From Alphaproteobacteria bacterium (lineage in GTDB: Bacteria; Pseudomonadota; Alphaproteobacteria; Paracaedibacterales; CAIULA01), in NCBI GenBank assembly GCA_026400645.1, contig JAPLOP010000023.1:66867-107708 (forward strand): 40,842 nucleotides of DNA, read 5' to 3'. Position numbers and translations under genes: made by a program. Below are positions 9,320-18,673 of this stretch, piece after piece; the stretch's first letter is position 1, and each line of letters opens with the position of its first letter. A model generated the notes under the pieces. The model did no database searches, was not told where the DNA came from, and saw only the letters and a list, made by a program, of their open reading frames with translations.

Positions 9320-10726
9320 ATGAAAACGAGTACGCTTACAGACATACCTGATACGAATTTAAGCCCAGACGTCAAAAAATCCGTTGCTATCGTTTTGGTT
9401 GGAAATTTTCTTGATTATTTTGATCTGATGCTGGCCGTTCATATGACGGTAATTTTAACAAAAATTTTTATCCCAGGTGATTCTGCCCTTACTCCAATTT
9501 TAGTCGCCTTTACGTTTTGTTCCTCATTTGTTATCCGTCCTTTTGCCGCCATTTTCTGGGGGTATATTGGTGACACGATCGGCCGGGTGCCTGTTTTGAT
9601 ATCAACAACATTCTTGATGTCAATATCGTGTGTCTTAATTCCCAACATCCCATCCTATGCGGAATGGGGAACGCTATCAGCTGTGTTATTTCTGACTTTA
9701 CGCCTTGTTCAGGGATTTGCATCCGGCGGCGAGGCTATTGCTGCCGATGTTTTTATTGCCGAAACAGTTCCAAAGCCAAAAGTTTATTTGTGCAGTTCTC
9801 TTGTTGCAGCCACCTGCTCATGCGGCGGATTGGTCGCCTGTGGAATTGGGGCGATTTGCATTTTGATGTCCCCGGAAAATGGGTGGAAGATCCCCTTTTA
9901 TATCGGATCTGGCGTTGCTGTTATTGGAACAATTGCCCGAAAAACACTAAAAGAAACACCCGAATTTGTAAAAACCCTGGAGAAAAAGAAAACCAAACGA
10001 AAATTTTTGGATTTATATTTATCTTTGAATTTTAGAAGCCGAAATATTCCCGCTTTGTTTGCCCTGCATCTTTTTCCCGCTGTGGCTTTTTATTTTTCCC
10101 TCGCTTACTTACCATCTGTTCTTATCAATCAGCTGGGAATAAGTCCAAGCAGGGTCATGGGCCAATCAACACTTGTTCTTTTTTTCGTCATGTGTTCCGA
10201 GGTTGGCTATGGGCTCCTGGGGTTAAAATTTCACCCCTTCAGCATTCTTAAATTTAAAATGTTCTCTCTTTTGATGGTGATACCCGTTCTTGCCATTTAT
10301 ATTGATGGACTTACCAGCCCACTACTTATTTTTATTATTCAAGTAAGCGTTGCCTGCCTTGGGCAAGAGCTTAGCCCTGCCTACCCTATTATCACTAAGG
10401 GATTTCCCGTCATAGGACGATACACTTCTCTTCTTTTGATATGGGCCATATCGCATTCCTTAATTTATCTAATGACAGCATGTATTTTTAGTCAGGTCAC
10501 CGGATTTCAAGGATTGTGTCTTTTGCTGTTTGTCGCAGCCTCGATTTCCCTTATAGGGCTTTATGCCTTTGTCCCAGAGGATAAAATGCTTACCCTTAAG
10601 CTTGCCAATAATTCATCCGAAGATTTTTCATTAGAAGAGATCCTGGCCGAAGAAAAAAAGTATGAAAAGCTAGACCAAAAAGAAAAAGAACAATTCCTGA
10701 AAAAATGGCTTAACAAAATAAAGTAA
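9320..10726 (+). CDS. MFS transporter, metabolite:H+ symporter (ProP-like) subfamily
   Basis: 468 residues with about twelve membrane spans. The major-facilitator loop signature GYIGDTIGRVP follows span 2, and LRLVQGFASGGE lies in span 4. Both are typical of the metabolite:H+ symporter group (proline/betaine, oxoglutarate, citrate). The N-terminal NFLDYFDLML also fits. Start ATG 9320 is preferred over the longer frame because AAGGAG sits just upstream. The last 45 or so residues are highly charged and helical (EEILAEEKKYEKLDQKEKEQ), recalling the C-terminal coiled coil of the osmosensor ProP. Substrate unknown. Confidence 0.85.
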   Translation: MKTSTLTDIPDTNLSPDVKKSVAIVLVGNFLDYFDLMLAVHMTVILTKIFIPGDSALTPILVAFTFCSSFVIRPFAAIFWGYIGDTIGRVPVLISTTFLMSISCVLIPNIPSYAEWGTLSAVLFLTLRLVQGFASGGEAIAADVFIAETVPKPKVYLCSSLVAATCSCGGLVACGIGAICILMSPENGWKIPFYIGSGVAVIGTIARKTLKETPEFVKTLEKKKTKRKFLDLYLSLNFRSRNIPALFALHLFPAVAFYFSLAYLPSVLINQLGISPSRVMGQSTLVLFFVMCSEVGYGLLGLKFHPFSILKFKMFSLLMVIPVLAIYIDGLTSPLLIFIIQVSVACLGQELSPAYPIITKGFPVIGRYTSLLLIWAISHSLIYLMTACIFSQVTGFQGLCLLLFVAASISLIGLYAFVPEDKMLTLKLANNSSEDFSLEEILAEEKKYEKLDQKEKEQFLKKWLNKIK

Positions 10727-10781
10727 CCCAAGTTCGATATAAGAATCCCCAAAAAGCATTATTGAGCCTGGTGCTTTAAAG

Positions 10782-10895
10782 CCTGGATTGCTTTGTCGGG
10801 TTGCACCCTCCGCGCAATGACGTCGTCATGGCGAGCCGACGAAGGCGGCGTGGCCATCCAGGAAACTCACTAATAATTTGTGAAAATGGTATTAT
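10782..10895. repeat. family-1 dimeric palindromic repeat, copy A
   Basis: The core at 10782-10862 opens with CCTGGATTGC and closes with GTGGCCATCCAGG. It consists of two units meeting at ATGACGTCGTCATGG. The left unit folds through ATTGC/GCAAT with an inner GGGT-ACCC hairpin. The right unit folds through ATGGC/GCCAT. The right flank ends GAAAATGGTATTA, the outer end shared with copy E. It lies just upstream of the GNAT gene promoter. Confidence 0.8.
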
Positions 10896-10911
10896 AGGGC
10901 AAATCAAAAAC

Positions 10912-10940
10912 TTGACAAGGAACGATAGTAACCGTAAATT
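10912..10940 (+). promoter_or_regulatory. sigma70-type promoter for the GNAT gene
   Basis: A perfect -35 box TTGACA (10912-10917) is followed after exactly 17 nt by TAAATT (10935-10940). The coding start is about 38 nt downstream. It sits directly outside repeat copy A. Confidence 0.6.
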
Positions 10941-10977
10941 TTAGCATTGATAATTATAAAAGTTTTGTGCAGATATT

Positions 10978-12051
10978 GTGAAATTAAAGTTTGTTTTCGT
11001 ATTTATATTATGTTCTTTTTTAACCCTAAACAATGGATGTTCTTGTCAGTTTAATCAGGGACTCCCTGAGTTGGCTGATTTATTGAGCTTTAAAACAGCC
11101 CGGACCCGCGTTCAACCGTTATCCTTTGAGCATTTGGAAATGATGAGAGAACTGGACAATTCCGATGATAGTTTTGTGCAAATTATCGAGAGCGACAATA
11201 TTGGAGATTTGCTTAAAACTCAGAAAAGCATTCTAGAAAGCACAGATAAGCATGTATTGCGACAAAATTTAAATTTCATGACTATGTATTATGGGATTTT
11301 CGACGAATCTACCAAAAACGATAATCTCTTTGGGGTTATTAAAATGAATTTTTGCGGCCGGGAGTACATTGGTACAGATGAAAAATATCATAAAATCCAC
11401 CAAGGCAAAGGATATGGAACAGAGGTTAAAAAAGCCCTTTTTGGTCACTGGCAGAACCTTGGATTAATTCCTCACGTCCATGCTGATCCGGATTCTGCGC
11501 TTTTTCTGGGGTTTTGTGGACTTATTCATATGAGGAATAAGTCGTCATTAAAATACAATATTATAAACTGCGGGTATAAAATGGGCCGTTTGTTTGGTGA
11601 TCGCGTGGAGGTCTATTATCCATATGTTATTAGATCTGAATACAAGGATCATTTTTTGCCCCCCGAGGACGAAATGCTTCATGAGCGTATTTATGGAGAT
11701 TTGTGTGATTACCTATCAAAAGATTCCCCTGAATTAGCCAGGGTGGGCGAGGAAGCCTTAAGAAGAATGGCCCTCAAAAACATCATGACTGTAAAAGAAT
11801 CCGCCTTAAATGAGGCGTTGAATGAAGAATCAGGCTTCATCACTATAACGTTGTCTCGGTTTCCTCACTTGTTTGATTCTGAATCATTTAGCAGACTCAC
11901 ATTGTTTGGGGATATTCTGGACAAGGCTCTCAAGGAACTTGAGGAAGACTACGCAGCTGAGTCAATTCCCAACGACAGGAGAGAGCAATACGATAATTAC
12001 GTAAATGATTGTACTAAAGCCCGGTTATTGCTGAATGCAAACTTAAGATAA
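10978..12051 (+). CDS. exported protein with a GNAT (RimJ/RimL-like) acetyltransferase domain
   Basis: 357 residues from GTG 10978. Residues 1-20 form a signal peptide: K residues, then a hydrophobic run VFVFILCSFLTL, then NNGCSC. A GNAT-like domain follows. ARTRVQPLSFEHLEMMREL near 41-60 resembles the first strand and helix of RimJ/RimL enzymes. HQGKGYGTEV at 141-150 matches the acetyl-CoA pyrophosphate loop QxxGxG. RNKSSLKYNIINCGYK resembles the usual NxxS...GF segment. The last 120 residues are helical and unassigned. No strong ribosome site is seen. A secreted acetyltransferase is unusual and may act in the envelope or on a host. It is more AT-rich than its neighbours. Confidence 0.72.
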   Translation: MKLKFVFVFILCSFLTLNNGCSCQFNQGLPELADLLSFKTARTRVQPLSFEHLEMMRELDNSDDSFVQIIESDNIGDLLKTQKSILESTDKHVLRQNLNFMTMYYGIFDESTKNDNLFGVIKMNFCGREYIGTDEKYHKIHQGKGYGTEVKKALFGHWQNLGLIPHVHADPDSALFLGFCGLIHMRNKSSLKYNIINCGYKMGRLFGDRVEVYYPYVIRSEYKDHFLPPEDEMLHERIYGDLCDYLSKDSPELARVGEEALRRMALKNIMTVKESALNEALNEESGFITITLSRFPHLFDSESFSRLTLFGDILDKALKELEEDYAAESIPNDRREQYDNYVNDCTKARLLLNANLR

Positions 12052-12082
12052 ACAGAGCAATTCTACCGGGCATTTCACAAAA

Positions 12083-12110
12083 CCCCACACAAATTTACAG
12101 CTGTGTGGGG
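12083..12110. terminator. stem-loop terminator between convergent genes
   Basis: CCCCACACA (12083-12091) pairs perfectly with TGTGTGGGG (12102-12110) over a 10-nt loop. Read on the minus strand the stem is followed by TTTT, so it best serves the exported protein gene ending at 12148. It may also stop the GNAT transcript. Confidence 0.7.
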
Positions 12111-12147
12111 ATTCATGTGGGAGGCTTCAGCAAAAATACGTTACCCA

Positions 12148-12801
12148 CTAAGATCGTTGAATTGGAATACCGCCAAACGCAGCGACTCTCTCGTTCTCGT
12201 TAGCAATATCTCGGGCAAGCTTCGTTAGGGTGGGGTCATTCCCGGGATCTTCCCCTATTGCCATGTAATAGCCAATAAATGGCCCCTTGTTGTATTCCAT
12301 GGTCTGAAGATGTTCTGTTCGATACCTAACCCAGACTTCAGCCTTGCCACCAAACACTTCTTTATCTTTTTGTGTTTCGGCTTCTGCGGCTTTCTTTTGA
12401 AAGATGTCGATTTCGATATAAATTTGATCAAGCGTGAGCCTGGCAGCATTGAAGCTAGCCCTGGCTTTTTTATCTGCATTACTCATCTCTGATCCCATTT
12501 TAACAATAGCGTTCGCCCGTTTTATTTCGGCCTCAAATGCGTTTTTGTTCGTGTCAGTCGGATCGTTATCGTATACTTCTGCCGCTGTTGTAAGGTTGCT
12601 ATCTCTGGTGATCCTAAGGAAGTCACATTGTACAGATTGGGCAGCCAACTGCAGTGATACAATGGCGGCTTTATTGGCACCCCAGGCACTGTCTGTTTCC
12701 AAGGATGCCGCTTGTGTTTCGCCACCGCCAACACCCATTCCGATTGATAGCGCTGACCCCACAAGGGCAACAGTCAAAAGTCTATTTGGATTTAATGTCA
12801 T
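12148..12801 (-). CDS. exported protein of unknown function
   Basis: 217 residues from ATG 12801, chosen because GAGAGGG lies 6 nt upstream; a TTG 15 nt earlier is less likely. Residues 1-31 are a classic signal peptide (NR, then a hydrophobic LLTVALVGSALSIGMGV core, then ETQA), with cleavage expected after A31. The mature part is mostly helical and Ala/Glu/Lys/Asn-rich, with only one cysteine (SVQCDF), so it is likely soluble in the periplasm or secreted. I recognise no family. It has its own terminator downstream and lies 66 nt from the gatA stop on the same strand. Confidence 0.75.
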   Translation of the reverse strand: MTLNPNRLLTVALVGSALSIGMGVGGGETQAASLETDSAWGANKAAIVSLQLAAQSVQCDFLRITRDSNLTTAAEVYDNDPTDTNKNAFEAEIKRANAIVKMGSEMSNADKKARASFNAARLTLDQIYIEIDIFQKKAAEAETQKDKEVFGGKAEVWVRYRTEHLQTMEYNKGPFIGYYMAIGEDPGNDPTLTKLARDIANENERVAAFGGIPIQRS

Positions 12802-12866
12802 GTTTTTCCCTCTCAAAAATTAAAGCATCGATTTTTCAACCTCTCTGTTTATTGTGAGCATAATTT

Positions 12867-14342
12867 TTAGAATGTTGGTACCGAAAAATCGGCAGCACCC
12901 TCAATAACGCTGGCGACATTCAACAATCGTTGTTCCGAAAACCGGGGCCCGATCAGCTGCAACCCAAGCGGCAATCCGCTGGCCGTTAACCCTGCTGGTA
13001 CCGAAATACCGGGTAATCCAGCCAGGTTCACCGTCACGGTAAAAATATCATTCAGATACATCGTAATGGGATCGGACGGTTGTTCATCCAACGCGAATGC
13101 GGGCCCGGGGGTCGTTGGGGTCAACAAAACATCAACCGCTGAAAAAGCCTGGTCAAAATCCTGCGCAATCAGCTTTCGAACCTTTAACGCCTTGCTGTAA
13201 TAAGCATCATAATAGCCGGCCGACAAAACATATGTGCCAATCATGATGCGACGGCGGACTTCCTCGCCGAACCCTTCGCGGCGCGTGTTTTCATAAAGCT
13301 CTTCGATTGTTTTGCCACTTACCCGGTTTCCGTAACGAACGCCATCATATCGTGCCAGATTGGATGATGCTTCGGCTGGCGCAATAATGTAATAGGTTGG
13401 CAGGGCATGGGCCGTTGCTTTTAGGCTGACTTCCTGAATCGTGGCACCGGCTTGTTTCAGCCAATCAATCCCCTGTTGCACCAGACGTTGCATTTCTGGA
13501 GTCAGATTTGCCACATATTCAGCGGGGATGCCAACCCTAAGGCCCTTGATATTGGGGCAAAGATTCCCCAAATAATTGGATGTGTCCCCCTTGATCGACG
13601 TGGCATCTTTTTCGTCATAACTTGCCATCACTTGTAACATCAGTGCTGCATCCCGAACTGTATGAGTCAGGGGGCCAGCTTGATCCAACGATGATGCAAA
13701 GGCCACCATTCCCCACCGTGAACACAACCCATATGTTGGCTTAATGCCAACCAACCCACAAAACGACGCCGGCTGGCGGATTGATCCACCTGTGTCCGAT
13801 GCTGTTGCAGCCAATGCCAATCGTGCGGCGACGGCGGCCGATGATCCACCGGATGATCCGCCGGGGATTAATTGCTTTTCTGGGGCGTCGTTGCGTTTCC
13901 AGGGGCTGATAACTGGCCCAAAGGCGCTGGTCACATTGGCGGACCCCATGGCGAATTCATCCATGTTTGTTTTGCCCAAAAAAACAGCACCCGCGTCCAA
14001 CAGGTTTTGCGAAACTGTTGATTCATAGGGTGGGGTAAAATCATCCAGAATTTTGGATCCCGCGGTTGTACGAATCCCTTTTGTGCAGAACAAATCCTTG
14101 ATCGCAAGGGGAAGCCCTTCCAGGGGGCGTTCAACCGGATCAAATGATGACTTGGCCAGATTGTCGTCCGCGATCTTTGCTTGGCTCAGCGCAATTTCCG
14201 GTGTTTCCGTGATGTAGGTATTGAGGTGCCGAAACGCATCCATGCGGCCCTGAAACGCACGAGTCAATTCCACGGCACTGCATTTTTTCGACAAAAGAGC
14301 ATCTCGCGCTTCTGTTAAGGTAAAGTTCGTTAATTCGGTCAT
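12867..14342 (-). CDS. gatA: aspartyl/glutamyl-tRNA amidotransferase subunit A
   Basis: 491 residues, full length. The amidase-signature subunit of GatCAB hydrolyses glutamine to ammonia, which GatB uses to convert misacylated Glu-tRNA(Gln) or Asp-tRNA(Asn). The Ser-cisSer-Lys triad is visible: K82 in AIKDLF, S163 in the [10 protein letters not shown] loop, and nucleophile S187 in [10 protein letters not shown]. The usual operon partner gatC is absent here, and gatB lies 6 kb away on the other strand. It is divergent from the AAA/DUF4143 gene. The 268-nt gap between them holds an ATAGAGCTCTAT palindrome at 14521-14532 and nothing else I can name. Confidence 0.96.
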   Translation of the reverse strand: MTELTNFTLTEARDALLSKKCSAVELTRAFQGRMDAFRHLNTYITETPEIALSQAKIADDNLAKSSFDPVERPLEGLPLAIKDLFCTKGIRTTAGSKILDDFTPPYESTVSQNLLDAGAVFLGKTNMDEFAMGSANVTSAFGPVISPWKRNDAPEKQLIPGGSSGGSSAAVAARLALAATASDTGGSIRQPASFCGLVGIKPTYGLCSRWGMVAFASSLDQAGPLTHTVRDAALMLQVMASYDEKDATSIKGDTSNYLGNLCPNIKGLRVGIPAEYVANLTPEMQRLVQQGIDWLKQAGATIQEVSLKATAHALPTYYIIAPAEASSNLARYDGVRYGNRVSGKTIEELYENTRREGFGEEVRRRIMIGTYVLSAGYYDAYYSKALKVRKLIAQDFDQAFSAVDVLLTPTTPGPAFALDEQPSDPITMYLNDIFTVTVNLAGLPGISVPAGLTASGLPLGLQLIGPRFSEQRLLNVASVIEGAADFSVPTF

Positions 14343-14610
14343 ATGTCTAGCCTGTCCCCCACGTTGAATTTGTCATCTTTATCTTTTGATTACCATAAAC
14401 GATGTTATGGATATTTGCTAGGGGAGCGGTAAAATTGATACGAAGGAGGATCCGATTCGTAACAACGCACTGTAATGCTATTGTTTGCAGACAGCTTGTG
14501 GGTTACAGGGGCCATCATAGATAGAGCTCTATATCTCATCGTATTTTCGGTTGTTCAATGTTATAAATACGATGTATTATTAGGTCGAACAAAATTCAAG
14601 GATGTGCAGC

Positions 14611-15780
14611 ATGATCCAAAGAACCCACTATCTTAACCAAATAGAAGAAGCTTTTTTATCACATTCTGTGTGCGCTCTCCTTGGTCCCCGTCAATGTGGA
14701 AAAACGACCCTTGCCAAAGTGTATGCGCAGAAATCAGCCAAGGGGTTGACCCAAGGTTTAAAAAATTTTCATTTTTTTGATTTAGAAAATCCACAAGATT
14801 TAGCTATGTTGGAATCGCCCTCCTTAACCCTACCCCCTTTAAATGGCACCATCGTCATTGATGAAATCCAAAGAAGACCCGATCTATTTCCCTATTTGCG
14901 ATTTTTGGTGGATAATTCTGATAAAAAATTCTTGATCCTGGGCAGCGCTTCCCAAGATCTCATTCAGCAAAGTAGTGAAACACTGGCTGGTCGCATTGCG
15001 TATATTGAGCTTCCTCCCTTTCAGCTGAATGAGGTTGGTGATATGCACAAGCATTGGATAGTTGGTGGATTTCCAAGATCATTTTTGGCTCCATCTCCTC
15101 TTCAAAGTGAAAAATGGCGACTGAACTATATTAAAAACTTTCTGGAACGTGATCTGTCAATGATGGGCGTTCAAATTATGCCAACCAACATGAGGCGGCT
15201 TTGGAATATGCTGGCTCACTATCATGGGCAAATCGCCAACGTTTCCGAATTATCTCGTTCACTGGACATGACGGACAAAACAATTAAACGGTATATGGAT
15301 ATTTTGGAAGGCTGTTTTATGATTCGTCAGCTAAAGCCCTGGTTTGAAAATCTATCAAAAAGACAGATCAAGCGCCCCAAATTATATATACGGGACAGTG
15401 GTCTTTTGCATACGCTTCTTGGGGTGTCCGGACAAACCATACTGACACATCCAAAGTGCGGTGCATCTTGGGAAGGGTATGCCCTTGAAACTATCATCAA
15501 TTCATATGATACGGATTTGTGTGAATTTTATTTCTGGGCCACCGAAAAGGGTGCCGAGCTCGATTTGTTGGTGATTAAAGGCGGGCAGCGCATCGGATAC
15601 GAATTCAAATATTCGGAATCCCCAAAGATCACCAAATCCATGCACATCGCCATGGAGGATTTAAAATTGGACTCTCTGACAATCATCAATCCAGGAGAAA
15701 GATCCTATGCCTTGTCGGCGGACATTTCTGTCAAAACACTAAAGGAAGCAACAAATCGAGATATGAGCGAGTGTTCTTAG
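14611..15780 (+). CDS. AAA-type ATPase with C-terminal DUF4143 nuclease-like domain
   Basis: 389 residues from ATG 14611; CAAGGA about 8 nt upstream favours it over the ATG at 14602. The N-terminal P-loop domain has GPRQCGKT (25-32) as Walker A, IVIDEIQ (D84/E85) as Walker B, and a sensor-like LILGSAS. A winged-helix-like middle (VSELSRSLDMTDKTIKRYMDIL) precedes a C-terminal PD-(D/E)xK-like fold with ELDLL near 316 and EFK at 331-333. This is the common AAA_14/DUF4143 arrangement in bacteria and archaea. Its role is not settled; mobility or stress functions have been suggested. It stands alone, is divergent from gatA, and is followed immediately by repeat copy B. Confidence 0.88.
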   Translation: MIQRTHYLNQIEEAFLSHSVCALLGPRQCGKTTLAKVYAQKSAKGLTQGLKNFHFFDLENPQDLAMLESPSLTLPPLNGTIVIDEIQRRPDLFPYLRFLVDNSDKKFLILGSASQDLIQQSSETLAGRIAYIELPPFQLNEVGDMHKHWIVGGFPRSFLAPSPLQSEKWRLNYIKNFLERDLSMMGVQIMPTNMRRLWNMLAHYHGQIANVSELSRSLDMTDKTIKRYMDILEGCFMIRQLKPWFENLSKRQIKRPKLYIRDSGLLHTLLGVSGQTILTHPKCGASWEGYALETIINSYDTDLCEFYFWATEKGAELDLLVIKGGQRIGYEFKYSESPKITKSMHIAMEDLKLDSLTIINPGERSYALSADISVKTLKEATNRDMSECS

Positions 15781-15781
15781 G

Positions 15782-15921
15782 CCATTTTCAATAAATCTTC
15801 ATGAGTTCGGGGCGATTTCTGGATTGCTTCTTCGGGCTTCGCCCTCATCGCAATGACGTCATGGCGAGCCGACGAAGGCGGCGTGGTCATCCAGGAAACT
15901 CACTGATCATTTATGGAAATG
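15782..15921. repeat. family-1 dimeric palindromic repeat, copy B
   Basis: Starts one base after the stop of the ATPase gene. The outer ends CCATTTTCAATAAAT and ATTTATGGAAATGG are imperfect inverted repeats. The core at 15819-15895 runs from CTGGATTGC to GGTCATCCAGG with centre AATGACGTCATGG. The left unit has ATTGC/GCAAT with an inner GGGCTTCGCCC hairpin. The right unit pairs ATGGC with GTCAT through one G-T wobble. A spurious frame at 15801-16037 runs through it. Confidence 0.8.
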
Positions 15922-15967
15922 GAATTAGATTCACCCATTCCCAATCATTTCTGGCAAGACAGCCCCG

Positions 15968-16000
15968 TTGTCATCTCCGGGTCAAGTTCGAAGATGACAA
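15968..16000. repeat. family-2 palindromic repeat, single unit
   Basis: TTGTCATCT (15968-15976) and AGATGACAA (15992-16000) form perfect arms around CCGGGTCAAGTTCGA. The preceding AAGACAGCCCCGT matches the AAGACCGCCCCGT before the family-2 copy at 28.48 kb, so the two are related. It lies 33 nt past the adhE stop and may also work as a transcript end. Confidence 0.6.
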
Positions 16001-16033
16001 GCATGAAATAGCACAGCAAAAAAACAGTGCGCC

Positions 16034-18673
16034 CTAAGCACCCTCATAGCACCGAATGAAAATCTCCTTGATCTCATTAATTAACGGTTCACGCGGATTG
16101 GTGATTGTGCACTGATCAGCATACGCATTGTTGGCCAAGGTATCCAGGGCAGCATCAAAATCATCCCGACGGATTCCAGCCTCCTTCAGCGATTTTGGAA
16201 TTCCGACCTCTTCCATAAGGGTTCGGACGGCTTCTATCAGTTTTTGCACGCCTTCCTCTGTCGAATTGAATTTCAGCCCCAGGAATTTTGCAATTTCTGC
16301 ATAGCGCACATCAGCCTTTGGATACTCATATTGGGGGAAAAAGTTCAGCTTAGACGGCATGTTGGCGTTATACCGGATCACATGTGGCAAAAGCAATGCA
16401 TTGGCACGACCATGGGGGATATGAAAAATGGCACCCAAGTTATGGGCCATACTGTGGTTCAGACCCAGAAAAGCATTCGTAAACGCCATTCCTGCAATGG
16501 TTGATGCGTTTGCCATTTTTTCGCGGGCTTTTTTATCATCTAAGTTTTTGCAAACCTTTGGAAGGTATTCGAAAACCAATTCCGCCGCCTTAAGGGCAAG
16601 TGGATCCGTAAAATCAGACGCCAAAACCGATACATAGGATTCAATCGCATGGGTTAAAACATCAATCCCGGTATCGGCCGTCATAGATTTTGGAAGGGTA
16701 TACGTCAGCTCAGGATCAATAATGGCAATATTTGGGGTTAGCTCATAATCAGCCAGGGCATATTTTTTGTTTTCTTTTTTATCGCTGATGACGGTAAAGG
16801 CCGTAATTTCGGATCCCGTCCCCGCCGTTGTTGGAATCGCAATTAAAATCGCCTTCTTTCCCATTTTTGGAAACCGTACAGCCCGTTTTCTGATATCCAG
16901 GAATTTCAGCTTCATCATGTCGAATTTGCTTTCCGGATCCTCATAAAACATCCAAATCCCTTTGGCGGCATCGATCGCTGATCCCCCACCAACGGCGATA
17001 ATAATATCAGCGTTGGCTTTGTTGGCTTCCTCAACCCCTTTATAAATTGTTTCAATTGATGGATCCGGTTCAACATCCTGAAAAATCGTATATTTTATGT
17101 TTGTTTTATCAAGATGGTACAGGATCTTATCAAGGATCTTGAGTTTGACCATGGATGGATCTGTCACAATGAGGATACTTTTGCCTTTTATCCCCTCGAG
17201 GTATCGCAAAGATCCGGGTTCAAAGTAGATCTTTGGGGGGACCTTGAACCACTTGAGTCTTGGGACACGATTTGCTGTGCGTTTAATATTAATCAAGTTG
17301 GATGTGCTGACATTGGATGTTGTGGCATTGTGTCCCATCGTGCCACACCCAAGGGTCAGTGATGGGCGGAAATGGTTATAGATATCGCCAATGGCCCCTT
17401 GCGCAGATGGGGAATTGACAATGACACGACCGACTTGGACTTGGTCACTATAATCGTGAATGATTTTGTCATCCTCGCAATGAATAACGGCTGTGTGCCC
17501 CAGGCCCCCGAATTCAGTGATTCGTCGTGCGACTGCAATGCCTTCATGATGGTCATTCACCTCAAACCATCCCAAAACAGGGCTCAGTTTTTCGCGTGAC
17601 AATGGAACACTTGGTCCGACATCCGAAAGGGGGGCGATCAATATTTTTGTTTCTTTCGGTACAGTAATCCCGGCTTTTAAGGCAATAATATATGCTGGCT
17701 GACCAACAACATCAGGCATCACCGACCCTTTTGCCGGATCAATAACGCGCTGATGTAAAAGCTCCACTTCCTCTGGGTTCAAAAAATAACAGCCCAGGTT
17801 AACAAGCAAATTCTTGACCGTCTGGCTAACGCTGCGATCAACAATGACTGCCTGTTCGGATGCGCAGATCATCCCATTGTCAAACGTTTTACTGACAATC
17901 AAATCGGCTGTTGCCCGTTTAAGATTGGCGCTTTGATGAATATAACAGGGAACATTGCCTGGCCCCACGCCAAGCGCTGCCTTTCCGGCGCTATAGGCCG
18001 CACGAACCATTGATGCCCCGCCGGTAGCCAAAATCATGGACACGCTATCATGCTGCATCAATTTTTGCACGGTGTCATAGGGTACAGGGGGCAACCATTG
18101 TATGCAATGCTCAGGGGCGCCCGCTTTTACGGCAGCATCACGCATAACGCGCGCCGCTTGTGCCGAACAGTCGTGGGCCTTTCCATGAAAGCTAAAAATA
18201 ACGGGGTTGCGTGTTTTGGCAGAAATCAGGGATTTAAATAACGTTGTGGACGTTGGGTTGGTAACCGGCGTCAGGGCGATGATGATTCCAACGGGGTCAG
18301 CAACCTCGAAATAGCCATCCTCCTTGTCCTCGCGAATGACCCCAACCGTTTTGTCCTTGCGGATGCTTTCGTACACATATTCGGTTGCATAAAGGTTTTT
18401 AATGATTTTATCCTCAAAAACACCCATCTTTGTTTCATCGATCGCCATGCGCGCAAGTTCCATGTGCTGATCAATGCCCGCATAAGCCATGGATTGTACA
18501 ATGGCATCCACCTGATTTTGGTCGAGTTCTTTGTATTCACGAAGGGCTTGTTCCGCCTGGTTGATTAATTTTGAGATAAGCGCAGTCGATTCATCCACCG
18601 CAGAATCCGCCGCAGTAATGGTTTTTTGATCCTGCGTAATTTCGTTTTCATGAGGTATATTTTTTTTAACCAT
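16034..18673 (-). CDS. adhE: bifunctional acetaldehyde-CoA / alcohol dehydrogenase
   Basis: 879 residues, the full length of AdhE, which forms cytosolic spirosomes. The N-terminal aldehyde dehydrogenase half reduces acetyl-CoA to acetaldehyde; its catalytic cysteine is about C270 in DNGMICASEQAVI. The C-terminal iron-dependent alcohol dehydrogenase half makes ethanol. It shows GGGSAIDAAKG for NAD binding, TADTGIDVLTHAIESYVS, and the metal-binding histidines of NHSMAHNLGAIFHIPHG. Both active sites look intact. This implies fermentative NADH disposal under low oxygen, unusual for an alphaproteobacterium of this type. It is a single gene with its own upstream region, facing away from the antiporter gene. 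Confidence 0.96.
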   Translation of the reverse strand: MVKKNIPHENEITQDQKTITAADSAVDESTALISKLINQAEQALREYKELDQNQVDAIVQSMAYAGIDQHMELARMAIDETKMGVFEDKIIKNLYATEYVYESIRKDKTVGVIREDKEDGYFEVADPVGIIIALTPVTNPTSTTLFKSLISAKTRNPVIFSFHGKAHDCSAQAARVMRDAAVKAGAPEHCIQWLPPVPYDTVQKLMQHDSVSMILATGGASMVRAAYSAGKAALGVGPGNVPCYIHQSANLKRATADLIVSKTFDNGMICASEQAVIVDRSVSQTVKNLLVNLGCYFLNPEEVELLHQRVIDPAKGSVMPDVVGQPAYIIALKAGITVPKETKILIAPLSDVGPSVPLSREKLSPVLGWFEVNDHHEGIAVARRITEFGGLGHTAVIHCEDDKIIHDYSDQVQVGRVIVNSPSAQGAIGDIYNHFRPSLTLGCGTMGHNATTSNVSTSNLINIKRTANRVPRLKWFKVPPKIYFEPGSLRYLEGIKGKSILIVTDPSMVKLKILDKILYHLDKTNIKYTIFQDVEPDPSIETIYKGVEEANKANADIIIAVGGGSAIDAAKGIWMFYEDPESKFDMMKLKFLDIRKRAVRFPKMGKKAILIAIPTTAGTGSEITAFTVISDKKENKKYALADYELTPNIAIIDPELTYTLPKSMTADTGIDVLTHAIESYVSVLASDFTDPLALKAAELVFEYLPKVCKNLDDKKAREKMANASTIAGMAFTNAFLGLNHSMAHNLGAIFHIPHGRANALLLPHVIRYNANMPSKLNFFPQYEYPKADVRYAEIAKFLGLKFNSTEEGVQKLIEAVRTLMEEVGIPKSLKEAGIRRDDFDAALDTLANNAYADQCTITNPREPLINEIKEIFIRCYEGA

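Noticed and set aside
14611-15780. Toxin-antitoxin or defence island around the AAA/DUF4143 gene
   Set aside because: It has no partner gene; its neighbours are gatA and adhE, both housekeeping or metabolic.
15801-16037. A 78-codon open frame with Arg-rich residues
   Set aside because: It runs straight through repeat copy B and the family-2 unit; related repeats give similar spurious frames elsewhere.
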